In this document: positions 36,942 to 47,637 of the stretch, piece by piece
Layout: the number at the start of each line of letters is the position of its first letter
Position numbering within the stretch: position 1 is the first letter of the stretch
NCBI RefSeq assembly: GCF_021462225.1
Contig: NC_061794.1
Coordinates: forward strand, 19,671,784-19,735,783
DNA from: Girardinichthys multiradiatus
Lineage: Eukaryota > Chordata > Actinopteri > Cyprinodontiformes > Goodeidae
DNA: 64,000 nt
Direction: 5' to 3'
Program-made: the position numbers and the translations under genes
The notes under the pieces: model-generated
What the model was told of the DNA's origin: nothing
The model's input: the letters and a program-made list of their open reading frames with translations, nothing else
Database searches by the model: none

Positions 36942-36946
36942 ACTCC

Positions 36947-37939
36947 TGTGTTTTTTTGAGGCTCTCTGTCCTCTCGGCCTATAGTATTTTGCAGCAGATG
37001 ACTACTCATACGCCCTCTTCTGCTGAATGTTTCTTCTTGTTGGAAGGGTGTTGTGTCTCCACATGGTTGCTTAGAACGAGGAATTGCTGCAAAGTAAATG
37101 ACTAAATGTAGTCAGCTGGGCTTCCTTACATATATAACAATTTTCTCAGTTTGCATTGCAACCTGAATTTGAGTAAATTGAATTATAATAAAAATCTAAT
37201 TGGAAAGTATGTATTTTATTAAATTAAAATATATCTTGATTATCCACATAAGTGGACTTGGACCTGTATTTTGTAATGTCCCTTCAGATGGCATTCATTG
37301 TGAATTGGTCCTATGTAAATAAACTGAATTGATTTAAAATAAATTATCTTTACATTTTTATGTGTGTTGTTTATTTTAACCATACTAACTTTCCATGAAA
37401 TATTTCCATGAAATCTTTTCTGAATGTTCATATTACAAATAAACTCACAATTCAACATCTTTTACTTTTTGAAAGTAAAGAAATGTTTGTATATAAGAGT
37501 GAGATAAAAAGCCTATTTCCTCCAATTTGAACAGGACTGAAATGTACTAATTGTGGAAAATTTTGATAACTGCAGTATTTGGTCAAGAACTGACAGCAGT
37601 TAAATGACAGCCTTTCTGAACAATTGATTAACTCTTCAAGATCTTTGAAAATGAAATTAAATACAGGCAAAGTTCCAAAACATAGCTTTAAACTTACTGA
37701 GCTGGACAGCTGCATTAATACAAATTGACGCTTTGTGACATACCATCTTGCACATCAAATTAATAAAAAAGTCAAACCTGTATACATAATTGTCTTTTCA
37801 AGGTTAATCCATGAACCATGTATTGACTGTGGTGCTTCATGCTAAATATATGATTCCTGCAAAACTGATAAGGGACACAAGCTGTTTTAATCTCTTATAC
37901 ATTTCAGGTACAGTTCATAATAATTATTACTATTATCCA
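36947..37939. other. Non-coding stretch, nothing recognised
   Basis: The first bases after the target duplication should be the continuation of the LINE fragment interrupted by the Gypsy. Beyond that AT-rich DNA follows with no coding-like frame. Confidence 0.45.
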
Positions 37940-38130
37940 TTGTTTATACCTGCTTGTCCATGCAGGGTCTTGAGGGAACTGGTGTCTATCTCCAGCAGTC
38001 ATTGGGCACCCTGGTCAGGCTGCCAGTCCATCATAGAGCAACACAGAGACACACAGGACAAACAACCATGCACACCCACGCTCACACCTAAGAGCAATTT
38101 AGGAGACCAGTTAACCTATTATGAATCATT
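37940..38130 (-). repeat. SINE-like fish repeat, reverse orientation
   Basis: Contains TGCTTGTCCATGCAGGGTCT, GGTGTCTATCTCCAGCAGTC and CAATTTAGGAGACCAGTTAACC. These are the reverse complement of blocks in the copies at 48613 and 59587, so it is the same family. Confidence 0.6.
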
Positions 38131-39752
38131 ATAAATCGTTTAGTTTTATGTTGGTCTTGTTGCTGTCATTAGTGAATTTTCTACCATGTAGATTTTTAAT
38201 TGTCTCATCATTGAGACACCAGCTACTTAATATTCCATGGAGCCTTTTGATTTGAGGAAAACAAAAGGGCATGAATGCCAATTGACACTGACTGATGACA
38301 TATTACCTGCATGAGAAGAATGATGTTCAGAGGAGAAAGATTGCTGGCAGAGTACCTGAGAGAGAGTAAATTAACAGACTTCACGGCTACATGTCTTTTG
38401 GAGGAAGAATGAAAGAGTGAGTGTGATAAGGTGAAAATAGGAAGGAGCATTCAGGGTCACTCAGCAGTCACTCTGTAGTCTCTGCATGTCTTATCTTCAG
38501 GCAAGCTGTTGATTTTTCAATTGACTTTCAGACTAAAACAGCTTTTTAAGGTTCAATGATAATAGGTAAAGACTGAGAAATGCTAAATGTATACACGTTA
38601 TTAAAATCTGTGTAATAAATACACAGCAATTAAAAAAAAACTTGCAGGTCAACACAGTTTACATGACATCCAATATGTTGTGGCTTGTGCAGCAGATTTA
38701 CTATGAAAATTAATTTGAATAGAAATGAAGCAGCAACAAATTAGCATAACAAATTCATACATGTTAAGAGGCAAGCAGTTCAATCACACATTGCCACTTA
38801 AATTTGATGAATCCTCCCTCCACTAATTGGAGCTCTCAGGAATCTGGAGTCTTGTCTATTCCTTTTTGTCCCACTTCCTTACAAAGGTTATACAAACTAA
38901 TCAGCCATAACAAGCATGAAACAGGAGAAGAAAACTGAAGAAAAGACAATAAAGTAACCCGATTTTATTCTTTGACACAATAATTGCAATTCAGCAAAAT
39001 GGCTTATCAGCAGAAAGAAGCCTTAGCAAGATCCAGAAACACTTGCTCTCTTTCAGCTTCTTACCTGGGCAATTAATGCCTCTGAAAATTAATTTTTGAG
39101 GATGAAGGGAGATTTAATTAAAAGTTGTCGTCCGTGGTCGGGAGGAGATAACAAAAAAAAAATATAGTTACAAGATTTGCTAAAAGAGCGATAGACATGT
39201 CACTGCCAAAAAAAAATGAATTGGCAAATGTAGGAAGTGTAAGTTTGTTGTTTCAACTCAGCACAGTCAATGCTATTATCCCATTTCATACTCTTAGTTA
39301 GAAAGACTTTATAAACATAATTAGATACCTTCAAAATCAATTTGCACTTGAGCAAAATGAGCAAGCAGTGTGTTCCCACAAAACCAATCTTCCAGTTTTC
39401 AGCACAAACTAAACTTTTTTCTCCATAGTTTCGCACATTTGAGCATCCTATTGACTTTTGTTCTTCAAAAAGACATTTTCCATCCAGTTTTAACAGAAAG
39501 GTGGTTGTGGCTGAATGCAATGAAGCACTTGTGAGAGTGTAACAAAATTATAGTAGTAAGAATTAATAGTACAAATAAAGATGAACATGAGGACTTCGGT
39601 CAAAATATGCATGGTGACAATATTTAATTAAAAATCTTACATCTAAATGACTCTTTTCATTGAGAGAAGAAAGTCTCCAAGAGCTGGGCATATTTTTCTG
39701 AGTAAGAGTTTTGCTATTTTCTACACACTTGTCAGAAATTGACTGTGATGCA
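38131..39752. other. Non-coding stretch, nothing recognised
   Basis: AT-rich. The open frames at 38223-38450 and 39200-39520 on the reverse strand have no domain or splice context that I can support. Confidence 0.45.
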
Positions 39753-40490
39753 TACAGTACTTTGCATAAAGGTTCATATCACCTGAAATTCAATTTATAT
39801 TTAAGGGATTTTATGTGATAGAACAACGCAAAGTAGTCCAAAGAGTGGGATAGAGTAGCAGAGAAGCAAACATGTGGAAGAAATTGCTCTGGTCAGAATA
39901 CACCAAAATTTAACTTTTTGGATACATCCATAATGGTATGTATAAACAAAACCTGTACTTGAACGTGACACACATAATCCCTTTGAAAATAGTGGTGGCG
40001 TCAGCATGCCCCGGGGATGATTTTCTTCAGCAGGGACGGGGAAACTGGGCAGAGTTTGGTTGGACAACAAATGGAGCTAAATACAAGGCAAACCTAGAAG
40101 TAAAACAGTTAAAGGCTGCCAAAAACCTGAGACTCTATGCAGCGCAACAAGAAAATATACAGCTAACTAAAAGAATAGACTATATCAAAGCATATTCATG
40201 TGTGAGAATAGCCCAGCCAATGTGAAAGATTGCTGCTCACAGGTGGTCTCTATCTAATCTGACTCCTTTTAAACAATTTTCCAATGTATTGACCTGAATA
40301 TAAATGAATGCCACACTTTTAAGATTTTTCTTTTCAAAATGTCTATATCTATATAGAATTTTTCACTTTACAGTTATGCACTGCTTTGTATTGGTCTTTT
40401 ACATGTAATCCAATAATTCACACTGAGGTTTGTGGTTGTAACATGACAAAATGTAAAAAACCTCAAAGGAGGTATAAATTCTTTAGTATG
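39753..40490 (+). mobile_element. Tc1/mariner relic (family A), internally deleted
   Basis: The left terminus reads ACAGTACTTTGCATAAAGG, then GGGATTTTATGTGATAGAAC. The right side ends TGAGGTTTGTGGTTGTAACA, then TGACAAAATGTAAAAAACCT, the inverted counterpart. Between them the forward strand has decayed transposase core text DDFLQQGRGNWAEFGW, KAAKNLRLYAA and YIKAYSCVRIAQP. The N-terminal half is deleted and no long open frame survives. Confidence 0.75.
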
Positions 40491-40587
40491 GTTTTGGATT
40501 TTAGAGTCAAAAGTGTGAAAATAAATCTACAATGGTAATTAACACCTGCCCCTTGACATACTAAAGCAAAAAGGCCTTATTTTGTAC

Positions 40588-40745
40588 CTGAGCATCAACG
40601 AGAAGGTGCCGCATAAGGTTCATGGATTTCTGCAGTGTCTCCGTCTCAGGAGGAGAGTAGGCCTGCTGCTCCTGTTCCAGGGACTTGGGTCTGGTAACCA
40701 TGAAGCTTGCAATCTGGTCATTGAGATTATTCAGCGACTGCACAG
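40588..40745 (-). CDS. Putative internal exon of an unidentified host gene
   Basis: On the reverse strand a pyrimidine-rich tract ending TGTGTCTTCCTGTAG sits before 40745, and the exon ends GATGCTCAG followed by the donor GTACAA. It is 158 nt long. In one frame (acceptor phase 1, donor phase 0) all 52 whole codons are open: VQSLNNLNDQIASFM, then VTRPKSLEQEQQAYSPPETE, then TLQKSMNLMRHLLVDAQ. Its GC content and codon-like texture differ from the AT-rich flanks, and it does not resemble any transposon protein I know. The peptide is polar and mostly helical-looking. I do not recognise the gene. The rest of this region would then be intron of a reverse-strand gene, with other exons outside the window or unseen. 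Confidence 0.55.
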
Positions 40746-42266
40746 CTACAGGAAGACACAAAAATAAAACCATTAACATTCTTTCTTTATTGCATTTTTT
40801 CTAATGCAGGGAGGTATACTGTATGTGCACAAGAACTCTATTTCTTGCCTTTGTAAGTGTATTGCGAACATCTTATTGCACAAAAACAACAAAGACAACA
40901 AACTAGTTTTCTGCTGTCACCAACTTTCTGTGTCAACATTATCTCTGGTTCAGAATGTTCCACTTCAGCCTCAGAGCCATCCTGTTTTTGTTTTCCTGTT
41001 CTTTCTTTTGTGTGTCCCTGGCAAACCTCTCCTTTCAGATTTCCTCTCCCACATTAAAAACTCACCACCCTTACTGTACTTCCTGCATCTCGCACACATA
41101 CACACACTTCCTAAACACACTTCCCATTTACCAGTGAGTGACCCCTGCTCTGTGAAGGGTTATAGCAAACATTTCTGGTGGAAATTCAGGATAAATGAAG
41201 GCATGGAGGAAAGGATGATTTCCATATTGTTATGGGTTTTAGCAAACTCATCTTTTCAATTTTACATGAGCTGCAATGCTAACCCTTGAAGTGTCTTCCC
41301 ACTTCTTTTCAGCATTTAAATTATTCCAAAACATTTACATTAGAAATGAGGTTCAAGGACTGACCATCTGTCCAGATGTGATTTTATACAAATCTTGAGC
41401 CATTAAATTTATTATATTTTGCTAAACTCCACTGCTGAAACATTTCCGCCAAATAAAGAAATGCAACTTGCCTAATCCTCGTGAGTAGGATGATTTAAGG
41501 CCAAGCAGCTGGATAAGGTATTTTCAGGATGTAAATGTAAAGCCTCTTTCAGACACAAACGCCCATGCACAGAGAAAAAGAGAGAGAGAGAGGCTAGATT
41601 AATGTGTTGCGTAACAACAAAATTGTATCACCACCATGGCTGACATTTCCAAGCAAACAAGCTCCGAGGTGGAAATTTGACAAGTCAGGATTGAAGGCAG
41701 CACAGATAAGAAGGAAACGAAGGACCTGAAGAGGAAGACTGTGTCCCCCTGAGGTGAGAGTCAAGCAGAAGTCAGAATAATGAATATGTGAATAGAGCCG
41801 TTGTTGCCTGAATTTCAAGTCACTTTAGTCAGTCTGAGCGTCAGAAGAATTTCGCCAGACATAAAAAGATGGACCATAGTATGCTGACAAGTTAGAGATT
41901 AGGCCTTAACTTTATTTAGTTTTTATTTATTTGGGTGATTAAAAATGACACATATTCACTTTGTTATAATTCACAAATAAATAACAGTAGAATGTGTATG
42001 AATCTGGTTTCTGTCAGGGTTTGAGGGGTATGTGTACTGCACAATCACAGTACCCTCTACTGGGCAAAACTAAAAATCAAAAAACACCTGAGTGTAAGTG
42101 AAATGTCGAATACAAAGAAAAATAAAACACACTGACCAGCAGACATTGAGAGTGTACAACATTTTAATATGAGCAATCATTTTATGGCAAAAAAAAAACA
42201 ATACGGTGTAATTTTATAATCAGTTTCGCCCTCTCGATGTACAATGGGCCAGAGGAATATCTATAC
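40746..42266. other. Non-coding stretch, likely intron
   Basis: No coding-like frame. It contains an AGAGAGAGAGAG run near 41582 and a CTCF-like motif at 42050. Confidence 0.4.
42050..42064 (-). promoter_or_regulatory. CTCF-like motif, reverse strand
   Basis: On the reverse strand CCCAGTAGAGGGTAC fits the AGAGGG variant of the CTCF core. This is weaker than the other matches. Confidence 0.25.
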
Positions 42267-42532
<266 letters not shown>

Positions 42533-42732
42533 CAGGTCCTTCTCAAAAAATTAGCATATTGTGATAAAGTTCATTATTTTCCATAATGTCATGATGAAAA
42601 TTTAACATTCATATATTTTAGATTCATTGCACACTAACTGACATATTTCAGGTCTTTTATTGTCTTAATACGGATGATTTTGGCATACAGCTCATGAAAA
42701 CCCAAAATTCCTATCTCACAAAATTAGCATAT
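42533..42732 (+). repeat. Left terminal inverted repeat of the Tc1 element
   Basis: Runs from CAGGTCCTTCTC to TTAGCATAT and pairs with 43902-44101. The phrase AAAATTAGCATAT occurs at both its outer and inner ends, suggesting repeated transposase-binding sites. Confidence 0.95.
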
Positions 42733-42860
42733 CATTAAAAGGGTCTCTAAACGAGCTATGAACCTAATCATCTGAATCAACAAGTTAACTCTAAACACCT
42801 GCAAAAGATTCCTGAGGTCTTTAAAACTCCCAGCCTGGTTCATCACTCAAAACCCCAATC

Positions 42861-43823
42861 ATGGGTAAGACTGCCGACCTGACTGCTGTCCAGAAGGCCA
42901 CTATTGACACCCTCAAGCAAGAGGGTAAGACACAGAAAGAAATTTCTGAACGAATAGTCTGTTCCCAGAGTGCTGTATCAAGGCACCTCAGTGGGAAGTC
43001 TGTGGGAAGGAAAAAGTGTGGCAGAAAACGCTGCACAATGAGAAGAGGTGACCGGACCCTGAGGAAGATTGTGGAGAAGGGCCGATTCCAGACCTTGGGG
43101 GACCTGCGGAAGCAGTGGACTGAGTCTGGAGTAGAAACATCCAGAGCCACCGTGCACAGGCGTGTGCAGGAAATGGGCTACAGGTGCCGCATTCCCCAGT
43201 CCTGGGCTACAGAGAAGCAGCACTGGACTGTTGCTCAGTGGTCCAAAGTACTTTTTTCGGATGAAAGCAAATTCTGCATGTCATTCGGAAATCAAGGTGC
43301 CAGAGTCTGGAGGAAGACTGGGGAGAAGGAAATGCCAAAATGCCAGAAGTCCAGTGTCAAGTACCCACAGTCAGTGATGGTCTGGGGTGTCGTGTCAGCT
43401 GCTGGTGTTGGTCCACTGTGTTTTATCAAGGGCAGGGTCAATGCAGCTAGCTATCAGGAGATTTTGGAGCACTTCATGCTTCCATCTGCTGAAAAGCTTT
43501 ATGGAGATGAAGATTTCATTTTTCATCACGACCTGGCACCTGCTCACAGTGCCAAAACCACTGGTAAATGGTTTACTGACCATGGTATCACTGTGCTCAA
43601 TTGGCCTGCCAACTCTCCTGACCTGAACCCCATAGAGAATCTGTGGGATATTGTGAAGAGAACGTTGAAAGACTCAAGACCCAACACTCTGGATGAGCTA
43701 AAGGCCGCTATCGAAGCACCCTGGGCCTCCATAAGACCTCAGCAGTGCCACAGGCTGATTGCCTCCATGCCACGCCGCATTGAAGCAGTCATTTCTGCAA
43801 AAGGATTCCAGACCAAGTATTGA
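42861..43823 (+). CDS. Tc1-family transposase, DD34E, intact frame
   Basis: Cut-and-paste transposase acting in the nucleus on its own terminal repeats at TA sites. It has 320 residues. The N-terminal paired-like helix-turn-helix includes MGKTADLTAVQKATID and QKEISERIVCSQSAVSRHLS (to about 45). A GRKR-type basic linker follows at 50-62, then a second helix-turn-helix (about 65-108). The catalytic triad is D134 (LFSDESKF), D224 (HHDLAPAH) and E259 (DLNPIEN), with 34 residues between the last two. ATG at 42861 is the natural start, and TGA follows GFQTKY. At residues 110-118 the chain reads CRIPQSWAT. Tc1 transposases normally carry about 14 more residues between IPQ and the WA motif (a KPxLxxxxRxxRL-type helix), and the usual length is about 335-345. 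This looks like an in-frame deletion of about 42 bp, and whether the protein is active is doubtful. Confidence 0.95.
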   Translation: MGKTADLTAVQKATIDTLKQEGKTQKEISERIVCSQSAVSRHLSGKSVGRKKCGRKRCTMRRGDRTLRKIVEKGRFQTLGDLRKQWTESGVETSRATVHRRVQEMGYRCRIPQSWATEKQHWTVAQWSKVLFSDESKFCMSFGNQGARVWRKTGEKEMPKCQKSSVKYPQSVMVWGVVSAAGVGPLCFIKGRVNAASYQEILEHFMLPSAEKLYGDEDFIFHHDLAPAHSAKTTGKWFTDHGITVLNWPANSPDLNPIENLWDIVKRTLKDSRPNTLDELKAAIEAPWASIRPQQCHRLIASMPRRIEAVISAKGFQTKY

Positions 43824-43901
43824 GTGCATAACTGTACATGATTATTTGAAGGTTGACGTTTTTTTGTATTAAAAACACTTTTCTTTTATTGGTCGGATGA
43901 A

Positions 43902-44101
43902 ATATGCTAATTTTGTGAGATAGGAATTTTGTGTTTTCATGAGCTGTATGCCAAAATCATCCGTATTAAGACAATAAAAGACCTGAAATATTTCAGTTAG
44001 TGTGCAATGAATCTAAAATATATGAATGTTAAATTTTCATCATTACATTATAGAAAATAATTAACTTTATCACAATATGCTAATTTTTTGAGAAGGACCT
44101 G
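43902..44101 (-). repeat. Right terminal inverted repeat of the Tc1 element
   Basis: Inverted copy of 42533-42732, with about five mismatches by eye. Confidence 0.95.
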
Positions 44102-44119
44102 TAGATAGATAGATAGATA
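44102..44119. repeat. (TAGA)n microsatellite remainder, right of the Tc1 insertion
   Basis: Only 18 bases (4.5 units) of the array remain to the right of the transposon. Confidence 0.95.
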
Positions 44120-45278
44120 ACAAACCCAAAAGATTTGACTATGAGAAGTACATATTTAAAGTGGTTGACAAAAGAGATACTTTAAAAAAAACAATCAATG
44201 ACAATGTGAGAAAAGGTTAAGACACGTTGCAACAGAGCAATTTTACTGTCTGCCCTGTAAGAGGTTTTTTTTTTTATAAATCATCTAATGATCTCCACAG
44301 CAAGCTTCAAATTTCACTCATCAAATGACTAAATGACAAACTAATGTATAACTTAAGTGGGATCCTGAAATCAGATTTAGTTTATTAATTAATTTCACAA
44401 TAAATAAATCAAAAAGTTTCTCTTTAGGACAATTTAAACAAGAAAGATAACATTAAAGCAGGCACACAATATTGATAAAACTAAAATCTATAGCCATCGA
44501 TCACAAAAGCTACATTATGCAGTCAAATCGATACCACTATTTTGTTGAAGTGAACCATAACTCTTAGAATGCCACCTTTACCCTGCGTATTGATTATCCA
44601 ACACCGATTGCCTTTCTGGTGGTAACTGAGCCTATGAAGCAACAGGTTACAATTACATGGTCTGAAGTTTCATTTTATTGTCAAACTATTAACCTATTGA
44701 ATGGAGCACACTATCACTGTGTAGTAAGATGTACTTAAGGTGTACTACAATAATGATTGGCAATCTTTGAACAAATTGTACTCAATGGACATCCCTCTTA
44801 TCCAACACAAGATACTTTCTTCTACCAAAAATTAAAAGATATGGCTACTATGTACTTTCTTTAAAGAGCAGTAAGGTGTTTTTTTCAAGCAGTAACAATA
44901 AAGAATGACAAATCAAACTTGCTTTGTTTGATATTCTGCAAATACCAAATGCTGTACATGATTGTGACCACAAATCCAAGAGATAAAACTACCTTGAATA
45001 AGAATGCAAAATACAACAAACTATTGTGAGTGTCATTCTGTAGCTTCATGTAAAACCTGAAAAAGATTTCACCTGCAGCCTGCCTTCAGCACATATGAAA
45101 CTGATGAAAGAAGCCAGAGGTATAGGTTGAAGGGTTTATACAAAAATGAAAATAAATAAGGCTGTAATTTCAGCTCACCATTTTAACTTGTAGCTTTTCT
45201 TTTTATTTTTGTCTCACCAACATAAAAGCTAAAGGTGCCTTGCATGTTCTCATTTAATTTGACCTAAAATGGGAAATG
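44120..45278. other. Non-coding stretch, nothing recognised
   Basis: AT-rich DNA without a coding-like frame or recognised repeat. Confidence 0.45.
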
Positions 45279-45562
45279 GCCTGGCTTGTATAGTGCTTTA
45301 TCAAATCCGAAGACTCCAAAGCACTTTACACTACAATCAGTCGTCCACCTATTCATACACACATTGTCAGTGATAGGCTGCAATGTAGCCACAGCTGCCC
45401 TGGGGCAGACTGACATAAGTGGGGCTGCCATACAATCGGTGCTACAGGGCCCTCTGAGCAGCAGGCAAGGCAAGTGAATTGTCTTGTCCAAGGACACAAC
45501 GACTGAGACGGATGGAGCGGGGTTCGAACCGGCAACTGGTTACAGCACAAACATCTACAACA
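45279..45562 (-). repeat. SINE-like interspersed repeat with pol III B-box-like sequence
   Basis: Contains TTGTATAGTGCTTTATCAAA and CAAAGCACTTTACACTACAA, a phrase family seen in very many fish repeats. Near its end GGGGTTCGAACCGG (45519-45532) matches a pol III B box (GGTTCGANNCC) on either strand. The family is not identified. Confidence 0.55.
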
Positions 45563-45695
45563 TCGCCCCTTCCAAATAGAATAAGGTGCAGTAGAATACA
45601 ACTAAAGTTGAGTTAAAAGATTAACCAAACAACTTGTGGAAATGTGGTGAAATACAGGAATTATGAATGAAATCCTTTTTTTGCATGGTGCTAAT

Positions 45696-45917
45696 ATGGT
45701 GAAACAGTGCATTGCTGGTGGTTGCAGCAATACTGCAGCAGCAGCTGTTAGTCTCCACTACTTTCCTGAAGTGAAGAGGATTCAAACTGCCTGGATACGA
45801 GCTGTAAAACTGAAAGATAAGCTGGTCCCACCAAGCACAGCCAGTTGTGATCAGAGAACATTTTGGCAAACTGCTTTGAACAAGAAACCTCTGAATTCGC
45901 AAAAGAAATTACGTTGA
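45696..45917 (+). pseudogene. THAP zinc-finger domain relic
   Basis: From the internal ATG the frame reads MVKQCIAGGCSN, then VSLHYFPEVKRIQTAWIRAV. This is the start of a THAP DNA-binding domain (CxxxxC, HxFP, W). The later CxxH pair that completes the zinc site is not intact: the place reads CDQRTFW, without the histidine. The frame closes at 45917, and no transposase catalytic domain follows. THAP domains occur both in host regulators and in P-element/THAP9-like or other DNA transposases. With flanking repeats I favour a transposon or processed remnant. A degenerate exon of a THAP gene is the alternative. Confidence 0.6.
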
Positions 45918-47594
45918 ATGTTGAAAAGCAGATGCTATAGCCATGCTATCCAGTGCATCTGATGTGAAAAGGTTGTTGCTTGCTGTTGCTAAATGGATCA
46001 AGGATCAGCAGGTAAAAATACTTTCTTGTCGCAAAAGCACATTTAGATATTGGTAGGTATTGTCAATAATTAAAAATCCAATAATCTGAAATTATCATTA
46101 TTATAATAAGATAAATGACACATGCATACAATATATTTAAATAACTGTGTGTAAGAAATTAAACACCAGACGTGTCTTCAACTCTTGAAACACTTTTGGG
46201 ATGTCTGCTGCTACTGTTCTATGCTGCTTAGCTTTGCCCCCGGTTGTTTCACTGCCGTGTGGTGCTGACGGCTCTGCCAGTGGCTCCAACATTGAAGGAG
46301 CTGCGCCCAAAACTTGTGCTCTGCCATCTGATGACAGCTGACTTTCTTCCTTTGACTGTGCTCTCTATGATAGTGACTGAAATATATCTAAAGAAACATC
46401 ATATTATTTGCTACTGTATGTGTTGTTAGCCATTGTTGCAGCGGCCTTTTCACGTGCCAGGGTTCCCCTTTTATGTCATAAAAGCGAAAAGGAGTAGTCT
46501 GGAAGTGCCTTTTTAGTGAATTTTGTGACCATATATCTCAACAACTGTTCATTTCAGTGGCATGAATTTACTGCTAAAACTTTTCTCAGTGTTTCTATTA
46601 CATTAATGTAACTGGTTTAATCATAGAAATTAGATGTCGAGCAGCACTTTAATAAAAATATAAAAGTGGTATATCACAGCATTAATAAAATGTTGTAATA
46701 TAACTATCACAACATTTTACAGCTTGTATTTAGTTGAGGTATTGACCTCAAAGCAGTTCTTCAGAAATCAAGCTACCTGGCAGAGCTATCCAATGCTGCC
46801 CCCTATTGGTTAAAGTAAAAATAAACCCACCAATTATTCCTCAATTGTAAAATCGTATTTAGTGCTATTAGATCAATTTGCAACACCACAAAATAAATTA
46901 AAGAAATAAGCAATCATGGAGCAGAGAACAATGTTTAGGTTCCCTGAAAGTTTATATAAACATTGCACTGAATTGCACTGAGATTAATTTAAAGACCTGA
47001 ACTTCACATTTGTAGGAGTGCAGTAACATTGACATTATGCAATAAGGACATCTTAATTGTGTAACATAAAAACATTACCTAAGACTGCATTACCATAATA
47101 ATAAAATCTTAAATAAATTATGTAATTCCTATACTAAAAATGCAATTTAAAGTAAACAAAAAGAATTGAAGAATTGAACAAATGTTTATTGTTACTTCAT
47201 GAAAAATTGATAAGGCACAATTTTTCACAGGAGAGATTTTAGCTTTTATGAATGAAAACACATTAACTTTATGCTATGGATACATGCTGACACATTCTGC
47301 ATCTGCAAATCCACGTTACATCATCCCGCCACCAGTACCTACACAAGATTTACATAGTGGGGATGAAGACACAGAGATGGCACAGAAAGAAAGAGAGCAC
47401 ACATCACTAGTTTGGTAGAACTGAACCCCAGGGGTCCTGCAGCTGTGAATCGGCGAGCAGAACCCTCATCTCCACAGAGCTCATTAAACCCCACTAATCG
47501 TATCTGTTACTGCTGTACTGAGTGGAATAAAAGCAAAGCAGCAGATATGGGATGTGGTTTCCTGGAGGTGTAGGGCTGTGCAGTTCAAAAACTG
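45918..47594. other. Non-coding stretch, nothing firm
   Basis: May hold further decayed sequence of the THAP-bearing element close to 45918-46015. A GC-richer patch at 46200-46340 has no recognisable protein. A reverse-strand CTCF-like motif is at 46795. Confidence 0.4.
46795..46809 (-). promoter_or_regulatory. CTCF-like motif, reverse strand
   Basis: On the reverse strand CCAATAGGGGGCAGC fits the CTCF core well. Binding is inference. Confidence 0.35.
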
Positions 47595-47595
47595 T

Positions 47596-47596
47596 T

Positions 47597-47635
<39 letters not shown>
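47596..47635. repeat. (GT)n dinucleotide repeat
   Basis: About 19-20 GT units with one TTT interruption at the left. The open frames of V/C or H/T repeats over it are artefacts. Confidence 0.95.

Positions 47636-47637
<2 letters not shown>

Larger units (their letters stand above)
42533..44101 (+). mobile_element. Tc1/mariner transposon with intact transposase ORF
   Basis: The 1569-bp element starts CAGGTCCTTCTC and ends GAGAAGGACCTG, flanked by TA on both sides (42531-42532 and 44102-44103), the Tc1/mariner target duplication. The 200-bp terminal inverted repeats (42533-42732 and 43902-44101) differ at about five positions by eye. The single gene between them is fully open. The element sits in a TAGA microsatellite. 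Near-identical repeats and an open ORF indicate a recent insertion. Confidence 0.97.

Noticed and set aside
36947..40490. Search for an envelope gene or a second Gypsy ORF after pol
   Set aside because: The element ends at its 3' LTR at 36941. Nothing envelope-like lies between pol and the LTR or downstream.
42821..43732. Four additional ORFs overlapping the Tc1 transposase gene
   Set aside because: Shadow frames of the real transposase CDS.
45050..45110. Possible 28-nt reverse-strand exon ending GGCAGGCTGCAG then GTGAAA
   Set aside because: Too short, and the donor is only moderate; chance matches of this quality are expected in 64 kb.
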